In this document: one piece after another, positions 1-7,816 of the stretch
Layout: every line of letters begins with the position of its first letter
Position numbering within the stretch: position 1 is the stretch's first letter
Assembly (NCBI GenBank): GCA_036795455.1
Contig: DAIRET010000050.1
Span: forward strand, 1-17,650
Reading direction: 5' to 3'
DNA from: DAIRET01 sp036795455
GTDB taxonomy: Bacteria > Bacteroidota > Ignavibacteria > Ignavibacteriales > Ignavibacteriaceae
DNA length: 17,650 bases
The notes under the pieces: model-generated
Database searches by the model: none
What the model was told of the DNA's origin: nothing
Seen by the model: the letters and a program-made list of their open reading frames with translations, nothing else
Translations under genes and position numbers: made by a program

Positions 1-1
1 A

Positions 2-403
2 AAAGAGTATACTGATGGAATTAATCTCTTACTAAACAGCGAAAACGGGGGACTTATTCAATCTTTGAAGCTTTATTTTCAAAACAAGGCAGCTCTCAAA
101 ACAAAATTCCCGCTTGTATTTCAGATGTTCCTTCTCATAATTTCCGGACGAGGGAATGAAATCGAAATCGGGTTACTTAAAGAACTGGTTTCGGAAGAAG
201 AAAACAAGTTGAGCATTTTTTTTCAGTCTTTTTTTAAAGAGAATAAACCAGCAAAACTATCTGATACTATGGACAGAAAAGTGGTTGATATTTCAAATTA
301 CTTTTTAGTGTTTACCGAACTAAATGAAAAAACCGACCCGGAACACTATGTCGAACTATTAGACAAAGAGATTGTTTTTTTTTTAGAGACGTTGTTTCCG
401 TGA
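2..403 (+). CDS. 3' part of a truncated gene, possible TetR-type regulator C-terminal domain
   Basis: The frame is open from base 2 to the TGA at 401-403, so the gene began upstream of the window. The only internal start near the left edge is a TTG at 65, and the frame reads through it without a stop, so I treat 134 codons as the visible C-terminal part. The product is alpha-helical and soluble, with no membrane segment or signal. Amphipathic helices end in a hydrophobic run (VFFLETLFP), which recalls the ligand-binding half of TetR/AcrR regulators, whose last helix often ends this way. The DNA-binding domain would lie outside the window, so the family call is an inference. It converges on phoU with only a 10-bp gap and no visible terminator. 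Confidence 0.5.
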   Translation, partial: KEYTDGINLLLNSENGGLIQSLKLYFQNKAALKTKFPLVFQMFLLIISGRGNEIEIGLLKELVSEEENKLSIFFQSFFKENKPAKLSDTMDRKVVDISNYFLVFTELNEKTDPEHYVELLDKEIVFFLETLFP

Positions 404-413
404 CTTTAATTGC

Positions 414-1115
414 TTACAGTTCCTCATCATCATCCATTTGATGCTCGCTGAAAAAGAATTTTTCGTAGTTGTGTCTTATATTTTGAGCCTGTACTATAAA
501 AAAGACATCTTCGGCTATATTTGTAGCGTGATCGCCTATTCTTTCAAGTTGACGGCAAATTACAAGAAATGCAACGGCAGCCTCAATATTATCTTTATTT
601 TCTTTCATAATCTCGATACTGATCTTGTGGTTTTCAACATTCAACTTGTCGAGTAATTCTTCCGACTGAATAACTTTTTCGGCAGTTTTCGGGTCTCCGT
701 TAATAAAGGCGTCAATTGCGTTTTTCAACATCCCGGTTGTAATTTGTGCCATAGAAGCAAACTTAATTCTCTCAAAAAAAGAAGGTTTCTTTTTTATCAA
801 TAAAAAGTTCTCCGCAATGTTCGCTGCAATATCACCTACCCGCTCAAGGTTATTGTTTATTGTTAAAGAGGACATTATCATCCTCAAATCCATTGCTACA
901 GGCTGATTAAGAGCAACAATACGTTGACAAATTCTATCGACTTTAAGGTCGTATTTATCAACTTTATTATCACGTTCAATCACAAGTAGAGCTAACTCCG
1001 GATTCTCCTCATTCACGGCTTTAAGAGCAAGTTCAAGCTGTTCATCTACTAAACTACACATTTTTATTAATCTTGTTTTCAGTTTTTCAAGCTGTTGAAG
1101 AAAGTGTCTTTCCAT
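414..1115 (-). CDS. phoU: Phosphate transport system regulatory protein PhoU
   Basis: PhoU is a cytoplasmic, helical, metal-binding protein. It links the Pst transporter to the PhoR/PhoB-type sensor and restrains phosphate uptake when phosphate is plentiful. The 233-residue length is normal for the family. Two homologous three-helix repeats are visible, each with the signature E-R-[VI]-G-D motif: ERVGDIAANIAE at residues 91-102 and ERIGDHATNIAED at 191-203. The tail (about 226-233) is acidic and unconserved. It is the last gene of the pst operon, 44 bp after pstB, the usual position. No sensor kinase or response regulator gene lies nearby, so the partner two-component system must be elsewhere. 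Family assignment is very secure. Confidence 0.96.
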   Translation of the reverse strand: MERHFLQQLEKLKTRLIKMCSLVDEQLELALKAVNEENPELALLVIERDNKVDKYDLKVDRICQRIVALNQPVAMDLRMIMSSLTINNNLERVGDIAANIAENFLLIKKKPSFFERIKFASMAQITTGMLKNAIDAFINGDPKTAEKVIQSEELLDKLNVENHKISIEIMKENKDNIEAAVAFLVICRQLERIGDHATNIAEDVFFIVQAQNIRHNYEKFFFSEHQMDDDEEL

Positions 1116-1159
1116 TCATGATTTCCAGTAATATTAAATTTCAATACAAATATAAAAAA

Positions 1160-1918
1160 TCAGCCGAACCTGCCGGTGATGTAATCTTCTGTTTGCCTGG
1201 AAGAAGGATTAGTAAATATTCTTGATGTTCTATCATACTCTACCAATTCACCCATATATAAAAAAGCCGTAAAATCACTTACTCTTGCAGCTTGCTGCAT
1301 ATTATGAGTAACTATCAAAATTGTAAACTCATTCTTCAATTCGTAAATAAGGTCTTCAATTTTACCCGTTGAAATCGGATCAAGTGCGCTTGCCGGTTCA
1401 TCCATTAGGATAATATCCGGTTCAACTGCGAGAGCCCTTGCGATACAAAGCCTCTGTTGTTGTCCCATCGATAAATTTAGTGCATTTTCATCTAACCGGT
1501 CTTTAATTTCATCCCAAATCGCGGCTTGTTTACTTGTTCTTTCTGCTATTTCCATAAGCTCTTCTTCTTTTTTTATTCCGTTTAGTCTTGCTCCGAAAAC
1601 AAGGTTATCAAAAACCGATTTAGGAAAGAGATTGGATTTTTGGAATACCATTCCGATTCTTTTACGAAGATTAACAACATCAATGTTTTTGTCATAAATA
1701 TCTATACCATCAATTAAAACTTTTCCGGATACTGAAACGCCATCCAATAAATCATTCATCCGGTTTAATGTTCTTAGAAAAGTTGATTTCCCGCAGCCCG
1801 AAGGACCGATAAATGCGGTTACTCTTTTAGCGGGAATATTCAAAGATATATTTTTTAGAGCCGGTTTCCCGGTATAATTTAGACTAAGATTACTGATTGA
1901 TATTTTAATTTCTTTCAT
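1160..1918 (-). CDS. pstB: Phosphate ABC transporter ATP-binding protein PstB
   Basis: PstB is the ATPase of the high-affinity phosphate importer PstSCAB and acts at the inner face of the cytoplasmic membrane. Counting from the ATG at 1918 (252 residues), Walker A is GPSGCGKST (38-46), the Q-loop is VFQ (Q93), the ABC signature is LSMGQQQ (149-155), Walker B is IILMDEP (169-175) and the H-loop His is H205. The second signature position after L-S is Met instead of the common Gly; I read this as a variant. A longer frame with an ATG at 1978 adds 20 residues. That would overlap pstA by 50 bp and add a segment absent from PstB proteins, so I prefer 1918, which begins 10 bp after the pstA stop. 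Confidence 0.95.
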   Translation of the reverse strand: MKEIKISISNLSLNYTGKPALKNISLNIPAKRVTAFIGPSGCGKSTFLRTLNRMNDLLDGVSVSGKVLIDGIDIYDKNIDVVNLRKRIGMVFQKSNLFPKSVFDNLVFGARLNGIKKEEELMEIAERTSKQAAIWDEIKDRLDENALNLSMGQQQRLCIARALAVEPDIILMDEPASALDPISTGKIEDLIYELKNEFTILIVTHNMQQAARVSDFTAFLYMGELVEYDRTSRIFTNPSSRQTEDYITGRFG

Positions 1919-1928
1919 TCTTTTCAGG

Positions 1929-2876
1929 TTATCCTTTTCTCTCAGTTTTTCTGAACTTATATCTAAAATAAATTGCAATAATGTTGGAGAATAACGTTAA
2001 TCCTATAAGTACAAGTGCAGAGCCGTATTGAAGCGGTAGAGTTACGGTGGGATTTGAAGATTGAGTTGCCAAAATAAAAATATGATAAGATATATGCATG
2101 AACTGTTCAGCGGGATTAATCATCGGCAAACAAAAATCACCGAAACACAAATATACAATCGGCAAATTAGGCAGATAGAAAGCCGCACCTAAAAAAAGAA
2201 TCGGGGCAGTTTCACCGATTCCCCTGCTGACCGCAAGAATGGTTCCGGTTAGAATTCCGGATTTTGCCTCCGGTAGTACAACACTTTTAATAACTTGCCA
2301 TTTAGTTGCTCCTAGCCCGTACGCTGCATCGCGATGACTTTTCGGAACTGAATTTAATGCTTCCTGCGTGGAAACAACAATAATAGGTAAAACCAAAATT
2401 GCCAGCGTTGAAGCCGCCCAGAGCATTACCGGCTGCCCGAATAACAAACCGCTTTTTAAAACGCTATCAATGTTTTTCCCTATAAAAAGAACAAAAAATC
2501 CAAGTCCGAATAACCCATATACAATTGATGGTACGCCGGCAAGATTATTAATTGATGCCCTAATAATTCTATTTAATAAAGTATCTTTTGCATATTCACT
2601 TAAATAAACTGCCGTACAAATTCCGAGCGGTAGAGAAAAAAGGAGCATTAAAATCGTTACTGCGAGCGTCCCGAAGATTGCCGGTCCTATACCCCCCGAT
2701 GTCATATTGTTTTTTGGTTCATCAAAAAGAAATTGAAAATTTATTACTCCGATTCCTTCGATAAATATCTTACTTATTATAAGCATCAAAACTCCGAGCA
2801 AAATAAAAAACAGTACCCTTACAAGGTTCACGAATAATAGAGATTTTATATCTTTATTAGTTTTTGAAAAGGTCAT
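1929..2876 (-). CDS. pstA: Phosphate ABC transporter permease PstA
   Basis: PstA is one of the two membrane subunits that form the phosphate channel with PstC. The 315-residue protein has about six hydrophobic segments, the first at about residues 13-38. The EAA-type cytoplasmic loop that docks on PstB reads YGLGATKWQVIKSVVLPEA. A conserved following segment, SRGIGETAPILFLGAAF, is characteristic of PstA. The start ATG at 2876 lies 2 bp after the pstC stop. Stop and start positions across pstC-pstA-pstB are within 2 to 10 bp of each other, which indicates a single transcript with coupled translation. Confidence 0.95.
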   Translation of the reverse strand: MTFSKTNKDIKSLLFVNLVRVLFFILLGVLMLIISKIFIEGIGVINFQFLFDEPKNNMTSGGIGPAIFGTLAVTILMLLFSLPLGICTAVYLSEYAKDTLLNRIIRASINNLAGVPSIVYGLFGLGFFVLFIGKNIDSVLKSGLLFGQPVMLWAASTLAILVLPIIVVSTQEALNSVPKSHRDAAYGLGATKWQVIKSVVLPEAKSGILTGTILAVSRGIGETAPILFLGAAFYLPNLPIVYLCFGDFCLPMINPAEQFMHISYHIFILATQSSNPTVTLPLQYGSALVLIGLTLFSNIIAIYFRYKFRKTERKG

Positions 2877-2878
2877 GA

Positions 2879-3871
2879 TTATAACTGCCTGTTTTTCTTT
2901 CTCATCTTATTAATTATTAATTCCGCAGAAAGATTTAAAACGAAAGTGATTACAAACAAAACGATTCCTATCAGAAACAGTGCGTAATAATGCCCGGAGC
3001 CGCGAGAGACTTCCCCCATCTCAGCGGCAATTGTTGCAGTAAGTGTTCTCACACTTGAAAAGAAATCACCTGAAAAATTTGCCGCATTTCCGGATACCAT
3101 TAGAACTATCATAGTCTCACCAATTGCGCGTCCGAATCCGAGTAAAACACTTGCAGAAATTCCGCTGAAAGCCGCAGGTAAAATTACTTTCATTACAGTT
3201 TGATATTTTGTAGCACCCAAACCATAAGAAGCCATTCTTAAGTCAAGCGGGATTGAGCGGATTGCGTCCTCTGTTAAGGATGCTATTACAGGTATTACTA
3301 CCAATGAGAGTGCAAATGCCGAGACAAAAGCATTCAATCTGTTAGCCGGCATAAAAATATCATTGAAAAAGGTTGCCCCAACTGCGAGCATAATAAATCC
3401 GAGTACAACAGTTGGAATTGCTGCAAATAATTCTATTACCGGTTTAAGAAATTCTCTCGTTTTCGAGTTGGCAATTTCAGCAAGGTAAATCCCTGCCCCG
3501 ATTCCGAAAAAAGAGGATATAATTGTTGCCGGTATTGCTGTCATTAAACTTCCGAGTAATAACGGTAATAATGAATACCTTGCATTTTCTGAGGTCGGGT
3601 ACCATTCAAAAACTTTACGGGAAAGAGCATTCAAATTCCCGTTTACTGAATATAGGAAATCAGTAATCCCAATATCCCAGAATGCTTTCATACCTTCTTT
3701 AAGAAGGAACAAAAATATAAAAATGAAAAAAGTTAGTGTTGTAAATGCACTAATAGTAAAGAATGCTTTTATCAGCTTTTCTTTAACTCTTGACGAATTG
3801 TTTAACTTTTTTCCCGGAAGGAGTCTACTTTCGTCGATGGAGTTTTCATCTACTCTATTATAATTTATCAA
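2879..3871 (-). CDS. pstC: Phosphate ABC transporter permease PstC
   Basis: PstC is the second permease subunit of the phosphate importer. The 330-residue protein has a roughly 30-residue hydrophilic N-terminus, then about six membrane segments. It carries the EAA loop YGLGATKYQTVMKVILPAA and the family motif GRAIGETMIVLMVSGNA. The start is a TTG at 3871 whose last base plus the following A give TTGA, overlapping the TGA stop of pstS at 3868-3870. No ATG lies in frame before the first membrane segment, so TTG with translational coupling is the best start. The periplasmic stretch after the first helix, containing SVNGNLNALSRKVFEWYPTS, is typical of longer PstC proteins. Confidence 0.94.
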   Translation of the reverse strand: MINYNRVDENSIDESRLLPGKKLNNSSRVKEKLIKAFFTISAFTTLTFFIFIFLFLLKEGMKAFWDIGITDFLYSVNGNLNALSRKVFEWYPTSENARYSLLPLLLGSLMTAIPATIISSFFGIGAGIYLAEIANSKTREFLKPVIELFAAIPTVVLGFIMLAVGATFFNDIFMPANRLNAFVSAFALSLVVIPVIASLTEDAIRSIPLDLRMASYGLGATKYQTVMKVILPAAFSGISASVLLGFGRAIGETMIVLMVSGNAANFSGDFFSSVRTLTATIAAEMGEVSRGSGHYYALFLIGIVLFVITFVLNLSAELIINKMRKKNRQL

Positions 3872-4788
3872 TCAACACTCCCATTCTCTGTTGCATCGGT
3901 AATTAAAGGAATGTACTCCATTTTCTCGACAAGCTTTTGTCCTTTTGGGGATTTAATAAACTCCATAAAAGCGGCAGTTTCAGTTTTGCTATTATCGGTT
4001 AAATAGAAATAAAGACTTCTTGAAATAGGGTAGCTTTTATCTCTGATTAATTCATAATTCACTCTTCCATCTTTAACAGGGAATATCGGGAGCGAAAACC
4101 TGTCGTTTTTTAATCCGATAATTTTCACATCGTTCCGTAAAACAAAATACCCTATTCCGCCGTATGCAATTGCTTTTTTATCCTTCGAAACGGCTTCTGC
4201 AAGCGAAGCAGTGCCCTGTAGTACTTGTGTTGAAGGAGCAAATTCGTTTTGCCCCCCGGATTGATTTCTGCCTAACACTTTTTCTTTAAAAAATTCATAA
4301 GTTCCGCTGCTGTTTTCTCTGCCATATAAAACAATCGGCAGATTTCCTCCGCCGAGTTCCGAAAAATTCTTAATCTTACCGGTAAATATATCCCGCAGTT
4401 CATCCATCGTTAAATTACTAATCTTATTAGTAGGATGAACAATAACCGCAAGCCCGTCGAGCGCCACATTTATTTCGGAGTAAGTAATATTGTTTTCATT
4501 AGCCAGTGCCTTTTCTTTTTCTTTAAGTTCCCGGCTAGAAGCAGCAATATCGGTTGTATTATTAATTAATGCAGCTATTCCTATACCTGAACCACCGCCT
4601 GTAACCTGGATTGACACATCAGGATTAAGCTTCATATATTCTTCCGCCCACATCTGGACAAGATTTACCATTGTATCGGATCCTTTAATGGAGATTACTT
4701 TTCGTTCATCCGGATGCTTCACCCTACACCCGCTTACCGACAGCAGAACCAAAACCAAAGCAATTATTTCTTTTGTTAATACCCTCAC
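3868..4788 (-). CDS. pstS: Phosphate-binding lipoprotein PstS
   Basis: PstS captures phosphate in the periplasm and delivers it to PstC/PstA. It is 306 residues long. The N-terminus is a lipoprotein signal: a hydrophobic core (about 8-18), then the lipobox VSGC with acylated Cys at residue 21, so the protein should be membrane-anchored. Ligand-binding loops typical of the family are visible: GSDTM (36-40), GGGSGIG (64-70), SSRELKEKE and GRENSSGTYEFF. The start is GTG at 4788. The in-frame upstream stop lies about 35 bp before it and no ATG intervenes, so GTG is the best choice. It is the first gene of the operon and is preceded by a Pho-box-like repeat. Confidence 0.94.
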   Translation of the reverse strand: MRVLTKEIIALVLVLLSVSGCRVKHPDERKVISIKGSDTMVNLVQMWAEEYMKLNPDVSIQVTGGGSGIGIAALINNTTDIAASSRELKEKEKALANENNITYSEINVALDGLAVIVHPTNKISNLTMDELRDIFTGKIKNFSELGGGNLPIVLYGRENSSGTYEFFKEKVLGRNQSGGQNEFAPSTQVLQGTASLAEAVSKDKKAIAYGGIGYFVLRNDVKIIGLKNDRFSLPIFPVKDGRVNYELIRDKSYPISRSLYFYLTDNSKTETAAFMEFIKSPKGQKLVEKMEYIPLITDATENGSVD

Positions 4789-4860
4789 CGGATAAGACTC
4801 GTTTCCATAATAAATTTGTACTTAAAGGAACTTAAAATAATTCATTTAGGATTTTTCCAA

Positions 4861-4877
4861 TGTTAATTTATTGTTAA
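4861..4877 (-). promoter_or_regulatory. Pho-box-like direct repeat upstream of pstS
   Basis: Read on the minus strand, this is TTAACA-N5-TTAACA: two identical hexamers in direct orientation with an 11-bp period. It begins about 73 bp upstream of the pstS start codon. The arrangement equals the site known for the PhoP response regulator of Bacillus (TTAACA-like hexamers separated by about 5 bp), and 11-bp direct repeats are also the general PhoB pattern. A third hexamer at the next 11-bp step is not evident on either side. Regulation of this operon by phosphate starvation is an inference from position and match. Confidence 0.6.
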
Positions 4878-4921
4878 TTCTTTCAAATCCGGCACTCAGT
4901 TCATAAAACCATCGAATTTTC

Positions 4922-4952
4922 TTGTATAAAATAGCCGTCATTAGTAAACTTG
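4922..4952 (+). promoter_or_regulatory. Possible Bacteroidetes-type promoter for the symporter pair
   Basis: TTG at 4922-4924 and TAAACTTG at 4945-4952 are separated by 20 bp. This resembles the Bacteroidetes sigma pattern TTG-N19-21-TAnnTTTG with one mismatch in the -7 box. It would start transcription near 4958, about 30 bp before the first gene. A TATAAA at 4925-4930 is an alternative sigma-70-like -10 without a good -35. The call is weak. Confidence 0.3.
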
Positions 4953-4986
4953 GTACCGAAATCTAAAATCATTAGGTGAAACACAA

Positions 4987-5199
4987 ATGCCCTCTTTGTT
5001 TAATAGTTGGATCCCCTTCCTGTACTTGTACGGTGTTGGAGGTATCTTTTTTTTTGTTGGGATTTATATAATTTTAAAAAGTAAATCCTTGAATCTTGAA
5101 AGGAAGAGCCATAAGAGATGGATAAAAATTCTCATTTCAGGCTTTTTCTACTTTATGTTTATTCACGCTATTCTTATTATTGCTGCAATATATTGGTGA
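4987..5199 (+). CDS. Small two-helix membrane protein, probable partner of the adjacent symporter
   Basis: A 70-residue protein I do not recognise by family. It has two hydrophobic segments (about 10-30 and 46-69) joined by a short, strongly basic loop (KSKSLNLERKSHKRWIK). By the positive-inside rule this loop is cytoplasmic and both ends face the periplasm. The start ATG at 4987 is preceded by an AGGTG ribosome-binding-like sequence about 8 bp upstream. The stop at 5197-5199 is followed after 3 bp by the symporter ATG, so the two are almost certainly cotranscribed. Small membrane proteins encoded just before SSS-family symporters are known accessory subunits in other subfamilies (YhdT with PanF, DUF4212 proteins with acetate-type symporters). 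A subunit or stabilising role is inferred by analogy only. Confidence 0.7.
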   Translation: MPSLFNSWIPFLYLYGVGGIFFFVGIYIILKSKSLNLERKSHKRWIKILISGFFYFMFIHAILIIAAIYW

Positions 5200-5202
5200 A
5201 AA

Positions 5203-7299
5203 ATGGAAAATTATCATAATATAGGTACTACTACCGATTGGATTATCATGCTTGCCTACTTCGTAATTGTTATGTTGTTCGGCAGCTACTTTGGAAGATA
5301 TAACAGAACCACTACCGATTTCTTTTTCGGCGGAAGGAGATTTTCATGGTGGTTAATTGCTTTTTCAATTGTTGCTACCGGTGTTGGCAGCCACAGTTTT
5401 ATTAAATATTCCGCCAAAGGCTTTGAACACGGTTTATCCTCTTCAATGGCTTACATTAACGACTGGTTCTTTGTTCCCTTCTTTCTGTTTGGATGGCTTC
5501 CGATAATAGTTTATACAAAAATCCGCTCTATCCCGGAATACTTTGAAAAAAGATTCAGCCCTTCGGCAAGATTTATTGCCACAGTGTTACTTCTTTTTTA
5601 TATGATCGGATATATTGGCATTGGGTTTTTAACTCTCGGAAAAGCGGCTCTCCCGCTTCTACCCGAACATTTTTCTCTCTTCGGAAGTACATTTGATGTT
5701 ACTTTAATGGGGGTAGTTATTTTAATTGCTATAATAACCGGAGTCTACATTACTTTTGGCGGACAAACAGCAGTCATTTTCACAGATTTACTGCAAGGTT
5801 TTATCCTACTTTTTGCAGGACTCCTTTTATTTGCATTAGGTATTGATTATGTAGGAGGATTTGACTTTTTCTGGAGCAAACTTCCTGTTGAATGGAAATT
5901 ACCTTTAGCTCATTTCAACGAGCCGGCGAGTTTTAACTTTGTGGGGATATTCTGGCAGGATGGTGTAGCCGGCTCTATCGGGTTCTTATTTATGAATATG
6001 GGTTTGATAATGAGGTTTATGGCAACAAAAAGCGTTGATGAAGGACGCAAAGCTGCAACCTTTAATATCCTTTTTATGCTGCCGATTTCTGCTATTGTTG
6101 TGTCAAATGCAGGCTGGATTGGAAAGGTAGTTTCAATTATAAGTCCAGTGGACGTTAGCCCAAATACAAACCCGGATCAGATATTTGTGGTCGTTGCAAA
6201 TTTAGTCTCCCATCCCGGTGTTTTCGGTTTTATTATGGCGGCATTAACCGCTGCTTTGATGTCAACGGTAGATACTTTGATCAATGCTACAGCAGCCGTT
6301 TATATTAACGATGTTCACAGACCGATAAAAAAATACTTTAAAGAAAAATTCTCTACTGAACGAGAGAGAGAAAAAAGAGAGCTTTCAGTTGCAAGAATTG
6401 CTTCTGTATTTATCACCATACTTGGTGTAGTTGCTGTACTTGTTTTCAAGGATTTTCCGACGGTATATGAAGCTCACGGATTTTTCCACTCTACACTTAC
6501 CCCGCCGTTGGTTGTTGCTATTTTTCTCGGCGTCTTTTGGCGGAGATTCACCCCGGCTGCAGTTATTTCATCTTTCATAGGTGGGGTAGCATTAATGATA
6601 CTCGGCTCAAAATACCCGGGAATACTGATTTCCCCATTTGACCACGGTACTCCAATGGACCCGAAATATCCATATACCTACATACAAGCATTATATAACA
6701 CGCTTGTTTGCTCGGCAATTGCTGTCATTGTTACTTTTACAACCGGAAGCCAGAAAGCAATTGTTAATAGTATAAAGTCTAAAGCAGATTATAAAACCAT
6801 TTTTGCTGCATTAACTATAACGACAATTATTCTATTCGTTTTGGTCATTTTTAATATTGGACCGCTATGGTTTTTATTCATCTCTTCATTATTGATTGCT
6901 TTTCTTGTTTCAATAATTACTACACATTATGTGAAATATGATCCTGTATCTCAAACAGAGGGATTGACTTCATGGTCTCTTGATAAAGCAAAAGAGTATT
7001 TTAAAGGGAGAAAAGTAAATGAAAGAGAAGGAGAAAAAATTCCCGTTCACTGGAAAATTAAAGAAGGTGATGATGATACGATTAACTTCTCACAAAAAGA
7101 TATGGACAGAATGGCTGCTGAAGTCGGTGATCTTGTTTATATAAGCGATGCGAGAAGATATTACGGTGGTTTGAAGTCAATTCACTCAGTTGTTGGAGAA
7201 CCCCACAGCGAAGAAGGAATCGTTTACATTACACAAGAACATGAGGATTCGGGTCTCTTTGTTAAAAACAAATTGTTAAGAGCTGAAAAAGAGATGTGA
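5203..7299 (+). CDS. Sodium:solute symporter (SSS family) with soluble C-terminal extension
   Basis: A polytopic secondary transporter of the SSS/SLC5 family that should couple sodium entry to uptake of an unidentified solute. It is 698 residues long with about 13 membrane segments between residues 13 and 575. Family landmarks include the first-helix region TTTDFFFGGRRFSWW followed by IAFSIVATGVGS, and ALMSTVDTLIN (351-361). In the latter, S354-T355 match the Ser pair that coordinates sodium in vSGLT, so sodium coupling is likely. After the last helix comes a charged, soluble tail of about 115 residues (583-698) that is not part of the core transporter. The tail contains AAEVGDLVYISDARRYYGGLKS and may be a cytoplasmic regulatory domain. 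Substrate cannot be read from the sequence. It is the second gene of a pair with the 70-residue membrane protein. Confidence 0.9.
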   Translation: MENYHNIGTTTDWIIMLAYFVIVMLFGSYFGRYNRTTTDFFFGGRRFSWWLIAFSIVATGVGSHSFIKYSAKGFEHGLSSSMAYINDWFFVPFFLFGWLPIIVYTKIRSIPEYFEKRFSPSARFIATVLLLFYMIGYIGIGFLTLGKAALPLLPEHFSLFGSTFDVTLMGVVILIAIITGVYITFGGQTAVIFTDLLQGFILLFAGLLLFALGIDYVGGFDFFWSKLPVEWKLPLAHFNEPASFNFVGIFWQDGVAGSIGFLFMNMGLIMRFMATKSVDEGRKAATFNILFMLPISAIVVSNAGWIGKVVSIISPVDVSPNTNPDQIFVVVANLVSHPGVFGFIMAALTAALMSTVDTLINATAAVYINDVHRPIKKYFKEKFSTEREREKRELSVARIASVFITILGVVAVLVFKDFPTVYEAHGFFHSTLTPPLVVAIFLGVFWRRFTPAAVISSFIGGVALMILGSKYPGILISPFDHGTPMDPKYPYTYIQALYNTLVCSAIAVIVTFTTGSQKAIVNSIKSKADYKTIFAALTITTIILFVLVIFNIGPLWFLFISSLLIAFLVSIITTHYVKYDPVSQTEGLTSWSLDKAKEYFKGRKVNEREGEKIPVHWKIKEGDDDTINFSQKDMDRMAAEVGDLVYISDARRYYGGLKSIHSVVGEPHSEEGIVYITQEHEDSGLFVKNKLLRAEKEM

Positions 7300-7357
7300 T
7301 AATGTGAAACGTCAAATGTGAAACGTCAAACGTCAGACGTGAAAAGTGAGACGTGAT
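7294..7357 (+). repeat. Heptanucleotide tandem repeat directly after the symporter stop
   Basis: Eight contiguous 7-bp units fill 7302-7357: ATGTGAA, ACGTCAA, ATGTGAA, ACGTCAA, ACGTCAG, ACGTGAA, AAGTGAG and ACGTGAT (consensus ACGTSAA). A ninth related unit, ATGTGAT at 7294-7300, is offset by one base and contains the symporter stop codon. Variation falls at fixed positions within the unit, which indicates amplification followed by drift. No coding role or strong hairpin is seen. Confidence 0.85.
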
Positions 7358-7368
7358 TTGGTAAAATT

Positions 7369-7405
7369 AAAGCCTTCAAAGTGATTATTTCTTTGAAGGC
7401 TTTTT
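7369..7405. terminator. Perfect bidirectional intrinsic terminator
   Basis: The arms AAAGCCTTCAAAG (7369-7381) and CTTTGAAGGCTTT (7391-7403) are exact inverse complements over 13 bp, with a 9-nt loop. The right arm runs into TTTTT (7401-7405). On the other strand the arm is followed by a T-rich stretch (TTTAATTTTAC). It sits between the converging symporter gene and the minus-strand lipoprotein gene and should stop transcription from both sides. Confidence 0.9.
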
Positions 7406-7425
7406 AATTAATTCAGATTGAGAGG

Positions 7426-7809
7426 TTATTTAGAAATACCGATTTTCCATTTACCGTCTTCTTTTACCAACTTGGCTTTGTCCGTTTTTTCGGTTCCGTT
7501 ACCGTAAACAATTTTAAGTTTTAAGTCGGCACTTTCTTCTTCAATTTTTTCTTCAATAACTTCGATTGAAGAGATTCCACCTTTTTCTTTAATCTTTTCC
7601 GATTCTTTTTCCAAACCTTTTTCGAGCTTCTCTCTTCCAATTCCTTCAACTACTTTTGAAGACATTAAATCAAGAGCGGATTTGTCATTCTTTTCAATCC
7701 TTTTGAAAAAATCCTTTGCTACATCCGCCGGAGTTGAAGCAGAACCGCAGCCGATATAAATAAGTGCAGCCGCGAAAAAGAAAATGCTGAGTGTTTTGAT
7801 GTTTTTCAT
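7426..7809 (-). CDS. Small DUF4878-like lipoprotein
   Basis: A 127-residue exported protein, reading from the ATG at 7809. The N-terminus is a lipoprotein signal (hydrophobic 5-18, lipobox YIGC with Cys at 21). The mature part starts STPADVAKDFFKRIEKND and ends LVKEDGKWKIGISK. Both resemble the lumazine-binding/NTF2-like DUF4878 family, where a short helix binds a cone-shaped sheet and the last strand carries G-K-W-[KR]-[IV]. The middle is very rich in Glu and Lys (about 45-95). Function is unknown. An upstream ATG at 7824 overlaps the stop of the hydrolase gene by ATGA. AAAGG at 7817-7821 is well placed for the 7809 start, so I prefer that one and treat the extra five residues as unlikely. 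The two genes are clearly coupled. Confidence 0.78.
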   Translation of the reverse strand: MKNIKTLSIFFFAAALIYIGCGSASTPADVAKDFFKRIEKNDKSALDLMSSKVVEGIGREKLEKGLEKESEKIKEKGGISSIEVIEEKIEEESADLKLKIVYGNGTEKTDKAKLVKEDGKWKIGISK

Positions 7810-7816
7810 TTGTTTA

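Noticed and set aside
404..413. Terminator between the truncated first gene and phoU
   Set aside because: The convergent stops are only 10 bp apart and no hairpin can be formed there or in the flanking coding ends by eye.
1919..1978. N-terminal extension of PstB (20 residues)
   Set aside because: It would overlap pstA by 50 bp and adds a segment not expected in PstB; the ATG at 1918 fits the family length.
4490..4795. Plus-strand reading frame opposite pstS
   Set aside because: It is a shadow of the pstS codons on the other strand; the minus-strand protein has clear family motifs.
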